This document shows, piece after piece, positions 1 through 10,178 of a stretch of 64,000 nucleotides of DNA. The translations under genes and the position numbers were made by a program. Origin of the DNA: Lachnospiraceae bacterium (GTDB taxonomy: Bacteria; Bacillota; Clostridia; Lachnospirales; Lachnospiraceae); the NCBI GenBank assembly GCA_022483465.1, contig JAKVNF010000002.1:186001-250000 (forward strand). Reading direction: 5' to 3'. The notes under the pieces are model-generated. The model was given only the letters and a program-made list of their open reading frames with translations, was not told the DNA's origin and did no database searches. Position 1 is the first letter of the stretch; each line of letters starts with the position of its first letter.

Positions 1-1614
1 ACAGGCGCTATGAAGAGGTACTCACTCTGATCAAAACGGCCATGGAATCCAATCTCCAGAGCGTCCACACGGACTGCCCGACCATCGAGCGCTTTGCCTG
101 GCAGGAGGTCAACCACCTGCTGGCACCGTCTGTGATGTTTCTGAAGCAGGTCCGCCCTCACTGGGAAAAGTTCCTTACGGATCTTCGGGATGCGCAGCTC
201 ACAAAGGAGGATCACTTTCACGACGGAAAGGGAGGCGAGTATTACCCCGGAGCGGGCCTTGTCCCCTCCCAGGCGCCCTGCTATGACCCGAACGTGCTTC
301 CGATTCCAGGACTCGGCGATTTCTACAATGCCCCCGGCTGGGGAAGCAGCATTCTTCTCGGCACCAGATGGCACTATCTCTTTGGCGTTAGTAAAGAACC
401 GGGTTGACGGGTTCCATACCACAACCTCCATGGTGAACTCTCGACGCGATAATGTCTGATGAAGATATAGAATCCCCATTTGGAGCTCTTTTCTTCTCTG
501 CATAATGCCTATCTTGTTATTTATAGTCACATGCTCGGCAAGTGGGTGTATGCTTTTAGGCAATCTAGGTGATGCTTTGTTACATGATGCAACACAGCAC
601 GGATAGGAGTGTACCCAGCTCGAGCTCAAAGTGAGGGATTAGTGGTCTCATGCTAGGCGATCGCTTATCAACCCGTTTCTTAACTAACGCCATCTCTTTT
701 ATGGGGACAGGCGCGTTGTTGCGGACAACTATGAGGCGGGAAAGCGCTACGTCTCCTTCCTCGACACGTGCCTGGATGCAGATGGCCTGCTGTCCTGCGG
801 CCTCGGAGACTGGGGCAATCCAAAGCAGCGCTTTGCAAAAGAGAACATCGACACCGCGCTGTACTATGCCGATGTCAGAACCCTGGCAGACTTTGCAGGG
901 ATCCTGGGAATGCCCGGGGAGCAAGCAGCTTTCCGGAAGAAAGCGCAGGAGATTTCTGAGAACTACAACCTTGTCTTTCTTGCCCGCGATGATAGGTCGG
1001 GAAAAATGAGCTATCGGCTGAAGGACGGATCCCCTGCAACCCAGGCGGCGCTTGCGCTGCCCCTTTTCTGGAAAATGGTTCCCGAAGAAGCCAGGGCAGA
1101 TACCGCCTCAGCCCTTGTCAGACAGGTTGAAGCGGACGGCACCCTGCTTGCGGGGGAGGTGGGACTTGCCTACCTCATCCCGGTCCTCTCGGACCTTGGC
1201 CGGAATGACCTCGTCAATGCCTTCCTCCTTCGAGGGGAGCACCCGGGGTATTATGCCTTTGTGCGGGACGGGGAGACCTCCCTCGGGGAGTACTGGAAGA
1301 CCAATCCCCGAAGCCACAACCACGACATGTTGGGACACATCGCCGCCTGGTATTTCTACGGCATGGCGGGAATCCGGCCTCTTGCACCCGGATTTTCCCG
1401 GGTTCTCATAAGGCCCTGGCTTCCAAAGGAATGCAGCCATCTTACCTGCACCTATCACAGCATAGCGGGCAGCATCACCGTTATGATGGACCGCACAGGG
1501 GATGGGATTTCCCTGAAGGCAGATGCTTCATCGGGAATTACCCTCACTTTGGACACCAGCCTTCTCGGGGATGAAAAGGCAAATCAAAAACAGGAGAGCA
1601 GAACAAGTGAATGA
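1..1614 (+). pseudogene. Alpha-L-rhamnosidase (GH78), 5' end off window, split by a MITE
   Basis: Would hydrolyse terminal alpha-L-rhamnose from plant glycosides. The frame is open from the window edge to a MITE at 384-691. It carries the GH78-type catalytic-domain stretch DCPTIERFAWQE near position 78-113. Removing the MITE and one 8-bp duplication joins HYLF at 383 to YGDRRVVADNYEAG at 700 with no frame change. The restored frame continues through GDWGNPK (around 810-830) and a C-terminal beta domain to a TGA at 1614. As it stands, translation from the 5' part stops at 407 inside the MITE, so the enzyme is probably inactive. The stop overlaps the GTG start of the GH43 gene, which suggests one operon. 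The subfamily differs from the two TDCPQRDER-type rhamnosidases (3091 and 38612). Family call is firm; loss of function is inferred. Confidence 0.85.
384..691 (-). mobile_element. MITE copy 1 (308 bp, IS1595-type ends)
   Basis: Non-coding element flanked by the 8-bp direct repeat ATCTCTTT (376-383 and 692-699). Its ends are imperfect inverted repeats of about 24 bp starting GGCGTTAGT and containing CGGGTTGA. The sequence is nearly identical to the copies at 18484-18791 and 58186-58493. The strand given is the orientation opposite to the copy at 18484. The ends match those of the IS1595-type element at 22861-24064. It carries no transposase and interrupts the rhamnosidase gene. Confidence 0.93.
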
Positions 1615-2989
1615 CATCAGAACCTGGTCAAACAAACGCAATCCGCTGCTTCCGCTGGACATCCATATCCCGGACGCGGAGGGCCACGTCATGCCTGACG
1701 GGAAGCTCTACCTTTACGGGAGCTTCGACGAGAAAGAAGACGTCTACTGCAGCGACCGCTACCACGTGGTCTCGACGCCGGACATGCTCCACTGGACCAT
1801 CCACGACACCTCCCTCTCGGGGGAGCAGATCCCCTGGTTTTCTGATCCGAACGCCCCGAAATACCCCGGCATCGACTGGTCCCACCCGACCCCCTTCATC
1901 CGAAAGATGCTCGAGGAGACAAAGGCGAAGGAAGGCACCGACATGAAGGAGAAGTTCGAGAAGAAGAAGGATGCGGCCCCGGAGCCCCTTCTCTTTGCCC
2001 CCGACTGCCTGGCCCATGAGGGAAAGTACTACCTGTACTTCTGCATGGCGGATGACAGCGAGGGGGTTGCAGTCTCCGACCATCCGGAGGGACCCTTTCA
2101 CGACCCCGTGCGCCTTCCCATCGGCGGCATCGACCCGGCGGTCTTTCAGGACCGGGACGGGAGCGTCTACTACTACTGGGGGCAGCTCTTCTCCCACGGA
2201 GTCAAGCTGAACCCGGACCTGGTCTCCTTTGATCCGAATGCGGTGGTGTCAGACCTTGTGAACGAGGAGAACCACTACTTCCACGAGGGCTCCTCCATGC
2301 GGCGCATCGGGGATACCTACTACTACGTCTACGCCGACATGCAGCGGGGGAAGCCAACCGCCCTCGGGTACGCGACCTCCGACTCCCCGCTCGGCCCCTT
2401 CACCTACCGGGGCATCATCATCGACAACGCCGCCTGCGACCCGAAGAGCTGGAACAACCACGGCTCTATCGAGTGCGTGAACGGGCAGTGGTACGTGTTC
2501 TATCACCGCTCCAGCGGGAATGCGCAGGTCCACCGGAGGCTCTGCGCCGAGAAGATCGAAATTCTGCCGGACGGGACAATCCCGGAAGTGCTGCCCACCT
2601 CCCAGGGCGTGGGAGAACCCTTTGCTCCGGGAGAAGAACTGTATGGTTTTGAGGCCTGTGCCCTGCAGGGCTGCGTTTATATCGGCGCGGCGCCAGGGGT
2701 GGACTACAACAGGCCTCACAAAGAGGCACTTCGCGGCATCGCCCCGGAAGACCAGATGACTTTCCGGTATGTACAAAGTCCCCGGCCCTGGACCGGCATC
2801 CGCATCGGAGGACAGGGCTCTGGCAGGGTGGAAGTGCTCCTGGGAAAAACCCTTGCAGGAGAGCTCGAAATCAGGGACGGAAAAGGGCAGGGCACTCTGT
2901 ATGCTCCTGCGGGAACCTGCCCGCTTACCCTTCGCGTTCTGTCCTGTGAGAATCTTGTGATCGATTCCCTGTGTCTTTTTGCAGACTGA
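1607..2989 (+). CDS. Glycoside hydrolase family 43 with C-terminal CBM6-like domain
   Basis: Predicted beta-xylosidase/alpha-L-arabinofuranosidase-type enzyme of about 460 aa. The N-terminal five-bladed propeller is recognisable from DIHIPDAEGHVMPDGKLYLYGS, FAPDCLAHEGKYYLYF, the GGIDPAVFQD stretch, the HEGSSMRRIG stretch with the likely general acid Glu, and NNHGSIECVNGQWYVFYHR. The last ~90 residues (IRIGGQGSGRVEVLLG... ending LCLFAD) look like a beta-sandwich carbohydrate-binding module. GTG at 1607 is preferred because AGGAGAG lies 9 nt upstream; an ATG at 1571 in the same frame is the alternative. No signal peptide is seen, so it probably acts in the cytoplasm on imported oligosaccharides. 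The start overlaps the stop of the upstream rhamnosidase gene. Exact substrate is not readable. Confidence 0.85.
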   Translation: MNDIRTWSNKRNPLLPLDIHIPDAEGHVMPDGKLYLYGSFDEKEDVYCSDRYHVVSTPDMLHWTIHDTSLSGEQIPWFSDPNAPKYPGIDWSHPTPFIRKMLEETKAKEGTDMKEKFEKKKDAAPEPLLFAPDCLAHEGKYYLYFCMADDSEGVAVSDHPEGPFHDPVRLPIGGIDPAVFQDRDGSVYYYWGQLFSHGVKLNPDLVSFDPNAVVSDLVNEENHYFHEGSSMRRIGDTYYYVYADMQRGKPTALGYATSDSPLGPFTYRGIIIDNAACDPKSWNNHGSIECVNGQWYVFYHRSSGNAQVHRRLCAEKIEILPDGTIPEVLPTSQGVGEPFAPGEELYGFEACALQGCVYIGAAPGVDYNRPHKEALRGIAPEDQMTFRYVQSPRPWTGIRIGGQGSGRVEVLLGKTLAGELEIRDGKGQGTLYAPAGTCPLTLRVLSCENLVIDSLCLFAD

Positions 2990-3001
2990 AGGCCCCGGCA
3001 A

Positions 3002-3065
3002 CTTAAAAAATGTCGTGAGGTGGCAAATCCAGCCCATAGCTCCAAGGCTTTGTCTTTCCTATAAT
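3002..3065 (+). promoter_or_regulatory. Candidate activated promoter with 14-bp upstream motif
   Basis: A perfect -10 box TATAAT lies at 3060-3065, with no convincing -35. At 3002-3015 is CTTAAAAAATGTCG, a 14-mer repeated exactly at 11392-11405 upstream of the GPH symporter gene. A start of transcription near 3072 would exclude the in-frame ATG at 3064 and leave the TTG at 3091 as start. The regulator is unknown; an AraC protein is the natural guess. Confidence 0.45.
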
Positions 3066-3090
3066 GAAAACAGGAATGGAGGAAACCGCC

Positions 3091-5733
3091 TTGAACATTC
3101 AGGATCTTCAACTCAACCATCAGCTGCCGCTCCCCGGCATGCACACCGACCCCCTTGTGCTCTCCTGGAAAGAGGAGGGGCAGGTGGAGAAGGTGCAGAT
3201 CACCCTCTTAAAGGATGACGCGGCCGTCTTTGAAAAAGAGGTCAGGGAGCCGGAAGCCTTTCTGGGGACCCGGCTGAACGCCGACCTTCAGCCCTGCACA
3301 GACTACGAGATCCGGCTTACAGCCTGGGGAGAGAAGACAAAGAAGTCGTGCTACCTTCCCTTCTTTACCGGAAAGCGCGGCAGCGCCTGGGAGGGCGCCT
3401 GGATCACGGCCCCCGGGGACCCGGACGTTCCGTTCTCCCTGGAAAAGACCTTTGAACTGAAAGCGCTCCCGAAAAAGGCGGTCTTTCTCTTTTGCGGCCT
3501 CGGCCTTGCGGAGGTGTTCGTCAACGGAAGTAGGGCGCAGCGCGAAGTCCTGACCCCCGGGTACCAGTCCTACGACAGCCATGTCTTTGCGGACGGCGTG
3601 GACATCACGGACCTTCTGGTTCTTGGCAGGAACACGATCCGGGTCGATCTTGCCGACGGGTGGTACCGGGGCCGGATCGGCTTTGGCGGCGGCTATACGA
3701 AGGTGTACGGGGCGCGGAACTGCCTCATCGGAGAGCTCTGGTGCGACGGGAGCTGCGCCCTGAAGACGGATGCAACCTGGCTGGCCGCGCCGCAGGAGGT
3801 GCTGTTCTCCTCAATCTACGACGGCGAGATCCAGGACCCCGGCTTCCTCCTCCATGAGCGTACGCCGGCGGTCCCCTGCATGCTCTGGACACCGGAGGGG
3901 GTTGGCCCCCTGACGGATCGCCTGAACCCGCCGGTGGTGAAAGGGACAGGTCTTCCCGCAAAGCAGCTCCTGCACACAAAACACGACGAGCTCGTCCTCG
4001 ACTTTGGTCAGGAGATCACGGGCTGGATGGCGCTTTCGATCCCCGAGGATCCTGCCTTTTCCAGGGGCCGGGCCCTGGTCCTCTCCACCTGCGAGGTCCT
4101 GCAGGATAAGTGCTTCTGGAACGAGAACTACCGGACGGCAAGGTCCCAGTTTTCCCTTGTCCTGGATGGAACAGCCCGGACGGTCCTTCCGCGTTTTACC
4201 TTCTTTGGCTTTCGGTACCTTCGGATTCAGCTCCTTGCCAATCCCCAGGTCGTGACGGAGAAGATCCCGGTGGCGGAACCCGTCCCGGGAGAAGAGCCCT
4301 TTACCACCTGCGAGGTCCTTGCGGGGACCGACATCACCGCTTCGCTCTCTGAGGAGTTGCTAAAAGCCCTCTCCATCCAGGCGGTCCCCGTCAGCAGTGA
4401 GCTCGTGCAGACGGGCTTTCTCACCGCGGGGGACCCTGCTGTCAACCAGCTCTTTTCCAACATCCTCTGGGGCCAAAAAGACAACTTCCTCGACGTCCCC
4501 ACGGACTGCCCCCAGCGGGATGAGCGCCTCGGCTGGACCGGGGATGCCCAGATCTTCTCGGAGACCGCGCTCTTTCAGTACGACTGCACCGCGTTCTTCC
4601 GCAAGTACCTCTATGACTGCCGGGCGGAGCAGATAAAGGTCGGCGGAAGTCTCCCCAACACCGTGCCGAGGCTGAACCGCGGCATGGTCGCCTCCTTCGG
4701 GGCAAGCCCCTGGGCGGATGCCGCCTGTGTGATCCCCTGGAACCTCTATCAGGCTTCTGGCGACAGGGAGCTTCTCAAGGAGTGCCTTCCCGGCATGCGC
4801 ATGCTCGTGGATGCCATCCGAAAAGAGGAGGAAAAGATCCCTGGCCCACACCTTGTGAAATCGGGCTTTCACTTCGGAGACTGGCTCGCCCTGGACAACA
4901 AAGAGCCAGGGCCCTTCGGGGCAACGGATCCCCTGTTTTTGGCGAGCGCCTACTACTATGAGGATGCCCGGCACACTGCAGAGGCGTTTAAGATCCTTGG
5001 GGGAGAAGACCAAGCGAAAGAATACCAGTCCCTTGCGGAGGACATCCTCTCCGCCATCCGGGCCAAGTACTTTGACGGGGACGGCCTCTGCAGCATCCGG
5101 ACCCAGACCGCTGCCGCAGTCTCTGTCATGATGAATCTCAATCCCACGAAAGAGGCAAGACAGAGACAGGGAGATCTCCTGGCAGATCTTGTGCATGAAA
5201 ACAGCGATCACTTAAATACCGGCTTTGTGGGGACGGGGTTCCTCCTCCAGGCGCTCTCAGAGACGGGACACGGAGGCCTGTCCGTGACGCTCCTCTTAAA
5301 CCGCGACATCCCCTCTTGGCTCTACGAGGTGGAAATGGGCGCCACGACGATCTGGGAGAGGTGGAACAGCCTCCTCCCGGATGGAAAGGCCAACCCGGAT
5401 GGGATGAACTCCTTCAACCACTACAGCTTCGGCAGCATCGCCGGGTGGGCAGCGAGGTACCTGGGCGGCATCCGCGAACTTGCACCCGGCTATGTAAAGG
5501 CAAAGATTCAGCCCTTCTTTGACAGGAGGCTTGGAAGCTTTTCCATCCGCCAGGACACCCCCAGCGGAACGTATTGCTGCAGCTGGGCTTGTCAGGAAAC
5601 GGGCACCGTCACGGTGGAGGTCACCGTTCCGGATGGCTGCACGGCCGTGTTTACAGCAGGAGATCTCCAGGAGACATTACAGAAAGGAACCTGGCACTTT
5701 GTGGTGCCGGTTGACATGGAGGACAAGAGATGA
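3091..5733 (+). CDS. Alpha-L-rhamnosidase (GH78)
   Basis: About 880 aa, full length for GH78. It has an N-terminal Fn3-like domain (MHTDPLVLSWKEEG...), then a jelly-roll lectin-like domain (VFLFCGLGLAEVFVNGSR...). The (alpha/alpha)6 barrel follows, with TDCPQRDERLGWTGD near residue 471, FHFGDWLALD near 592 and EMGATTIWERW near 748, then a C-terminal beta domain. It would remove alpha-L-rhamnose from glycosides. TTG at 3091 is chosen because GGAGGA sits 7 nt upstream and the likely promoter's -10 overlaps the alternative ATG at 3064. The 3' end overlaps the next gene by 4 nt (ATGA), so translation is probably coupled to the GH2. No signal peptide is visible. Confidence 0.92.
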   Translation: MNIQDLQLNHQLPLPGMHTDPLVLSWKEEGQVEKVQITLLKDDAAVFEKEVREPEAFLGTRLNADLQPCTDYEIRLTAWGEKTKKSCYLPFFTGKRGSAWEGAWITAPGDPDVPFSLEKTFELKALPKKAVFLFCGLGLAEVFVNGSRAQREVLTPGYQSYDSHVFADGVDITDLLVLGRNTIRVDLADGWYRGRIGFGGGYTKVYGARNCLIGELWCDGSCALKTDATWLAAPQEVLFSSIYDGEIQDPGFLLHERTPAVPCMLWTPEGVGPLTDRLNPPVVKGTGLPAKQLLHTKHDELVLDFGQEITGWMALSIPEDPAFSRGRALVLSTCEVLQDKCFWNENYRTARSQFSLVLDGTARTVLPRFTFFGFRYLRIQLLANPQVVTEKIPVAEPVPGEEPFTTCEVLAGTDITASLSEELLKALSIQAVPVSSELVQTGFLTAGDPAVNQLFSNILWGQKDNFLDVPTDCPQRDERLGWTGDAQIFSETALFQYDCTAFFRKYLYDCRAEQIKVGGSLPNTVPRLNRGMVASFGASPWADAACVIPWNLYQASGDRELLKECLPGMRMLVDAIRKEEEKIPGPHLVKSGFHFGDWLALDNKEPGPFGATDPLFLASAYYYEDARHTAEAFKILGGEDQAKEYQSLAEDILSAIRAKYFDGDGLCSIRTQTAAAVSVMMNLNPTKEARQRQGDLLADLVHENSDHLNTGFVGTGFLLQALSETGHGGLSVTLLLNRDIPSWLYEVEMGATTIWERWNSLLPDGKANPDGMNSFNHYSFGSIAGWAARYLGGIRELAPGYVKAKIQPFFDRRLGSFSIRQDTPSGTYCCSWACQETGTVTVEVTVPDGCTAVFTAGDLQETLQKGTWHFVVPVDMEDKR

Positions 5734-8183
5734 AGAAGACACTTTGGAATGACGGATGGAAGTTCTGGAAGGAGGAGAATGCATTCTCCCTCGTCTGGAG
5801 CGTACCGGAGAATGCCAGGGAGGTGACCCTCCCCCACGACGCGATGCTGGAAGAGCCTGCGGACCCGGAGAGCAAAAATGGCGGCAATACCGGCTTTCGA
5901 AGCGGCGGCGTCTATGTCTATGTGAAGAACCTCTGCCCGAGCAAGGAGGATCTTGCAGGCGAGCTCTCCCTCTTTTTTGAGGGCGTCTACATGAACGCCG
6001 CCGTCTACGTGGACGGGCAGCTCGTGGCAAGGCGTCCCTACGGCTACAGCGGCTTTGCCACAGACCTTGCCCCCTACCTGCATGCGGGGAAGGAGAGTGA
6101 GATCCGCGTGATCGCAAAGACCGGCGCAGAGCCCAACTCCCGCTGGTACTCCGGCGGTGGGATCCTCCGGGATGTGTGGCTTCTTACCTCCGACAGGACC
6201 CATCTTCCCTATGAGGGCCTGCAGATCCGGACGGAGGAGGCAGACGATACGCTTGCCGTCCTCCATGCGTCCATCGAGGTCAAAAATAACGCCCCCGTCT
6301 CAAAGACCCTCACCGCAAAGACGGTGATTCGGGACCGGGAGAGAGCCATCTGCGCCAAGGAGGAGACCAAGCTCTTTCTCACCCCGCACGAGGCCCGCAC
6401 CATCGGCCAGCGCATCGCGGTGCAGCATCCCGCCCTCTGGTCCGATGAAACGCCCGTCCTGTATCAGGCAGAGACCGAGCTTTTCGAGGGCGAGACCCTG
6501 CTCGACAGTGAAGAGACCGCCTTTGGCATCCGGACCCTCTCGGTCGATGCGGTGCGGGGCCTTCGGATCAACGGGCGGAGCGTGAAGCTTCGCGGCGCCT
6601 GCATCCACCACGACAGCGGGATTCTCGGTGCTGCCGTGTATTACGACGAGGCGCTCCGGAAGATGAAGAAGCTGAAAGCGGCCGGGTTCAACGCGGTGCG
6701 CATGTCCCATCAGCCGGCTGCCCCGGCCTGGCTTCGCGCCTGCGACGAGGTGGGCCTCTATGTCATGGACGAGCTCACCGACATGTGGAACCGCTGCAAG
6801 ACGGACTACGACTATGGGCTCTATTTCGAAGACTGGTGGGAGAGGGACGCCGCCGCCATGGTCCGCAAGGACTACAACCACCCGAGCGTCATCCTGTACT
6901 CGATCGGAAACGAGATCCCGGAGATCGGAACGGACCAGGGCTCCGCCATCGCCCATGCGGTCGCGGAGAAGTTCCACAGGCTCGATGAAACGCGCCTTAC
7001 CACTGCCGGCATCAACGGCGTCTTTGCAGCCGGAGACCGGGTTCCGGAGATCCTGCAGGACCTTGCGGCCAAGGACGGAAATGAGGGAGGAAACGTCAAT
7101 GACTTCATGACCGTCATGGACACACGCATGGATGAGATCGTGGTCCATCCTGCGATCTCACAGCGCCTCGACATGGCCTGCGAGGCGCTGGATGTGGCAG
7201 GCTACAACTACATGACCGCCCGCTATGAGAAGGACCAGAAGGAGCGCCCCAACCGGGTGCTTGTGGGATCCGAGACCTATCCGCCGGAAATCGCAAGAAA
7301 CTGGGAAGAAGTGGAAAAGTGCAGCAACACCATCGGCGACTTCACCTGGACCGGCTGGGACTACATCGGCGAGGCCGGGGTCGGCGTCCCCGCCTATCAC
7401 TTCGGAGAGGGCGGCTTTGGTGCGGGTTTCCCCTGCCAGCTCGCCTACTGCGGCGACTTTGACCTGATCGGAAACCGGCGCCCCGCCTCCTACTACCGGG
7501 AGATCGCCTATGGCCTTCGGCAGGCGCCGTATCTTGCCGTCCAGGATCCCGCCCACTTCGGCGAGAAGCTCATCAAGACGCCCTGGGTGATCTCCGATGC
7601 CTCTCACAGCTGGACCTTCCCCGGCATGGAGGGAAGAAAGACGATCGTCGAGGTCTACGGAAGGGGCTATGAGGCAGAACTTCTTGTCAACGGCACTTCA
7701 AGGGGAAGGGAGAAACTCACGCCTCCCGGCGCCGGTGTCATCGGAAACCGCGCTCTGTTTCCTGTATCCTACGAGCCCGGCACGCTGGAGACCGTGCTCT
7801 ATGACGAGAAGGGCCAGGAACTTGGCAGGGACCGGATCGAGACGACAGATAAGCCGGAAGGTCTTTCGGCAAGGACAGAGGACCTGCAGGATCTTTATTT
7901 CATCCGCTTTGCCCTGCAGGATGCCATGGGACGGGAGATCGACACGAAGGCCTTTGACACCGAGCTTCGAATCACGAATACCGAAAACGTGACGTTTCTT
8001 GGCCTTGGAAGCGGCGATCCCAAGCCCCTTCACAACTATACAGAGCGCGTGACAAAGACCTTCCTGGGCACGGCCCTTGCCATCGTGCGCCTTGTGGATC
8101 CTGACAGAGAGGGTTCCCTTACCGCAAAGACAGCGGAGGGAGGGAAGATCACGGTAACTGTGAAAAGGAGAGAGAAGATATGA
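5730..8183 (+). CDS. Glycoside hydrolase family 2 (beta-galactosidase-like)
   Basis: 817 aa. Sugar-binding domain at the N-terminus (LPHDAMLEEPADPESKNGGNTGF), immunoglobulin-like domain, then TIM barrel beginning at LRGACIHHDSGILGAAVYYDEA. The likely acid/base Glu is in IGNEIPEIG near residue 394 and the nucleophile Glu in VGSETYPPEIA near 515. A C-terminal domain follows (around 600-817). It overlaps the rhamnosidase gene upstream and the esterase gene downstream by 4 nt each, so the three are co-translated. A role in removing beta-galactosyl, beta-glucosyl or related residues after rhamnose removal is inferred; specificity is open. Confidence 0.9.
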   Translation: MKKTLWNDGWKFWKEENAFSLVWSVPENAREVTLPHDAMLEEPADPESKNGGNTGFRSGGVYVYVKNLCPSKEDLAGELSLFFEGVYMNAAVYVDGQLVARRPYGYSGFATDLAPYLHAGKESEIRVIAKTGAEPNSRWYSGGGILRDVWLLTSDRTHLPYEGLQIRTEEADDTLAVLHASIEVKNNAPVSKTLTAKTVIRDRERAICAKEETKLFLTPHEARTIGQRIAVQHPALWSDETPVLYQAETELFEGETLLDSEETAFGIRTLSVDAVRGLRINGRSVKLRGACIHHDSGILGAAVYYDEALRKMKKLKAAGFNAVRMSHQPAAPAWLRACDEVGLYVMDELTDMWNRCKTDYDYGLYFEDWWERDAAAMVRKDYNHPSVILYSIGNEIPEIGTDQGSAIAHAVAEKFHRLDETRLTTAGINGVFAAGDRVPEILQDLAAKDGNEGGNVNDFMTVMDTRMDEIVVHPAISQRLDMACEALDVAGYNYMTARYEKDQKERPNRVLVGSETYPPEIARNWEEVEKCSNTIGDFTWTGWDYIGEAGVGVPAYHFGEGGFGAGFPCQLAYCGDFDLIGNRRPASYYREIAYGLRQAPYLAVQDPAHFGEKLIKTPWVISDASHSWTFPGMEGRKTIVEVYGRGYEAELLVNGTSRGREKLTPPGAGVIGNRALFPVSYEPGTLETVLYDEKGQELGRDRIETTDKPEGLSARTEDLQDLYFIRFALQDAMGREIDTKAFDTELRITNTENVTFLGLGSGDPKPLHNYTERVTKTFLGTALAIVRLVDPDREGSLTAKTAEGGKITVTVKRREKI

Positions 8184-9127
8184 TCACCAAAGAGCTGTAC
8201 CTGTACGACGGCAATCCCGATGTCCGGCTCACCACCTATTGCCTGGATTCTCCGGAGCTCATGGCGGTGGGGCCGCGCCCCGCAGTCCTCGTCCTCCCAG
8301 GGGGCGGGTACTTCTCCTGCTCGGATCGGGAGGCGGAGCCGGTGGCCCTTGCCTTTGCCACGATGGGATACCATGCCTTTGTGCTTCGCTATTCGGTCTA
8401 TGATCCAAAGGGGTCCGTCTTCCCGGACATCACGAAAGACATTCCGCTGAAGGAGGCCTGCCAGCACCCAAGACCCGTGCGGGAGGTGGGCATGGCAATG
8501 CGGCTGATCCGGGACCACGCAGAGGCGTGGAAGGTCGATGCGGACCGGATTGCGGTCTGCGGCTTCTCCGCAGGGGGCCACAATGCGGCGATGTACGGGG
8601 CATACTGGAACACGGATCTGGTGACCGAGGGGAAGTTTGAGCCCATCCGCCCGGCTGCCCTGATCCTGGGGTATCCTCTGATCGACTACGTGCTGATGCG
8701 GGATCTCTTAAAGACTGCCGCCCCGATGGATCAGGCCTTCTTCCGGCAGTCGAACCGCGCCTTCCTCGGGGGAAGAGAAGACGATGCAAAGCTTGATGAG
8801 GTGTCCCCGGCAAGACACGTGACAAAAGACTTCCCGCCGACCTTCCTCTTTGCAACAACAACGGATACCATGGTGCCCCCGCAGCACAGTCTCGCCCTTG
8901 CCATGGCGCTGCAGAATGCAAAAATCCCCTACGAGCTGCACCTCTATGAGGGCGGCCCCCACGGCCTCTCCCTCGCGGATCAGGCAAGCGCAACCAGCGA
9001 GTGGGAGACAGAGCCCCGCGTGGCGGGCTGGATCCAGGATGCAAAGACCTGGCTCTTAAAGCGCTTTGCGATTCGTCTCCCGAAGGAGCCCGCGTGGATC
9101 GCGATGGCACAGGGAGAAAAACAGTGA
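8180..9127 (+). CDS. Alpha/beta-hydrolase, acetyl-xylan-esterase-like
   Basis: 315 aa. The oxyanion-hole motif LPGGGYFSCSDREAEP is near residue 35-50, the nucleophile elbow GFSAGGHNAAMYG has its Ser near residue 121, the Asp lies in TTDTMVPPQHS, and the His in YEGGPHGLS. This is the pattern of the small carbohydrate esterases (BD-FAE/AXE-like, annotated as alpha/beta hydrolase or endo-1,4-beta-xylanase B-like) that deacetylate oligosaccharides. Start overlaps the GH2 stop and its own stop overlaps the next gene's GTG. It probably strips acetyl or acyl groups so that the neighbouring glycosidases can act. No signal peptide. Confidence 0.85.
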   Translation: MITKELYLYDGNPDVRLTTYCLDSPELMAVGPRPAVLVLPGGGYFSCSDREAEPVALAFATMGYHAFVLRYSVYDPKGSVFPDITKDIPLKEACQHPRPVREVGMAMRLIRDHAEAWKVDADRIAVCGFSAGGHNAAMYGAYWNTDLVTEGKFEPIRPAALILGYPLIDYVLMRDLLKTAAPMDQAFFRQSNRAFLGGREDDAKLDEVSPARHVTKDFPPTFLFATTTDTMVPPQHSLALAMALQNAKIPYELHLYEGGPHGLSLADQASATSEWETEPRVAGWIQDAKTWLLKRFAIRLPKEPAWIAMAQGEKQ

Positions 9128-9980
9128 AAAAACTCCAGCTCTCTGAGATCAACATCCGGGATCCGTTCCTTTTGCGGGATGGGGATCTCTGGTACCTGTA
9201 CGGAACGAGGGCACAGACCTGCTGGGGACCGGCAGATGGATTCGATGTCTTTGTGAGTTGCGATCTTAAGACCTGGGATCCCGCAAGGGAGATCTTCCAC
9301 AGACCGGAAGGCTTCTGGGCAGACCGGAGCTTCTGGGCACCCGAGTGCATCCGAAGAAACGACAGCTATTACCTTCTTGCCACGTTTGGAAATGAGAGGC
9401 AGAAGGCGGTGCAGATCTTAAGGAGCCAGAGGCCGGACGGTCCCTTTGTCCCGGTCTCGGACCAGCCCGTCACCCCGAAGGACTGGAACTGCATCGATGC
9501 CACCTATTATGAGGAGGAGGGAACTCCGTATCTTGTCTTCAGCCACAGCCTCCCGGAGGAAAAGCGAGGAGCTTTCTGCGCAATGCCCCTCTCGGAGGAC
9601 CTGACCCATGCGGAGGGCGATCCGGAGGATCTGTTCTTTGCAGCAGATGTTCCCTGGAGTGTGCCGCTTCCCTTTGCAGAGGAGGAGATGCACCTTACGG
9701 GAGACGTCTTTCTCTCGGACGGTCCTTATCTCTTTCACAGCAAAGACAAGAGGCTTGGTATGCTTTTTTCAAGCTGGAGCGAGAGGGGATATGCCATGGG
9801 CTTGCCTGGTCGGATACCGGCAGGCTCAAAGGTCCCTGGACAGCAGAAGAAGATCCCATCCGGCAGGGAGGCGGCCACGGCATGATTGCAGAGACAGAAG
9901 AGGGACGGCGGTTTCTGGTCTTGCATTCCCCGAATGACAAGGGGAGCGAGCATCCGGTGCTGGAGCGATTTGACCGATAA
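9124..9980 (+). pseudogene. Glycoside hydrolase family 43, frameshifted
   Basis: Starts with GTG overlapping the esterase stop (GTGA). The propeller is clear: LSEINIRDPFLLRDGDLWYLYGT, SFWAPECI and WNCIDATYYEEEGTPYLVFSH. Near 9801-9806 one base is missing: the current frame leaves the family pattern and stops at 9885. The +1 frame continues with AWSDTGRLKGPWTAEEDP, then GGGHGMIAE and LVLHSPND to TAA at 9980. The intact protein would be about 285 aa, resembling small GH43 arabinosidase/xylosidase-type enzymes. It could be a true mutation or a sequencing error. The 198 bp downstream hold no recognisable gene. Confidence 0.8.
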
Positions 9981-10178
9981 ACACAAAGCCTTGGAGCAGA
10001 CAAAGGCAGGACCCGGAGAAATGTCAGAGCGGTATTTTTCCACACCCATTTTGCATCTAAAAAAATGCAGGGTGAAACGAAATCCATGCCAGATACAGAA
10101 AGAGGCCGGGACGGTATGATGATCCTGTCAGAAAAAAATAAAAACCACGTCAACAAAAGTTGAAGAAGGGATAGCAAG

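Noticed and set aside
580-924. Open frame ending LVKKRVDKRSPSMRPLIPHFE... across MITE copy 1
   Set aside because: Part of the frame is MITE sequence and recurs at the other copies only because the MITE does; not a gene.
3064-3090. ATG at 3064 as the start of the rhamnosidase
   Set aside because: It overlaps the likely -10 box TATAAT (3060-3065) and lacks a ribosome site, whereas TTG 3091 has GGAGGA at 7 nt.
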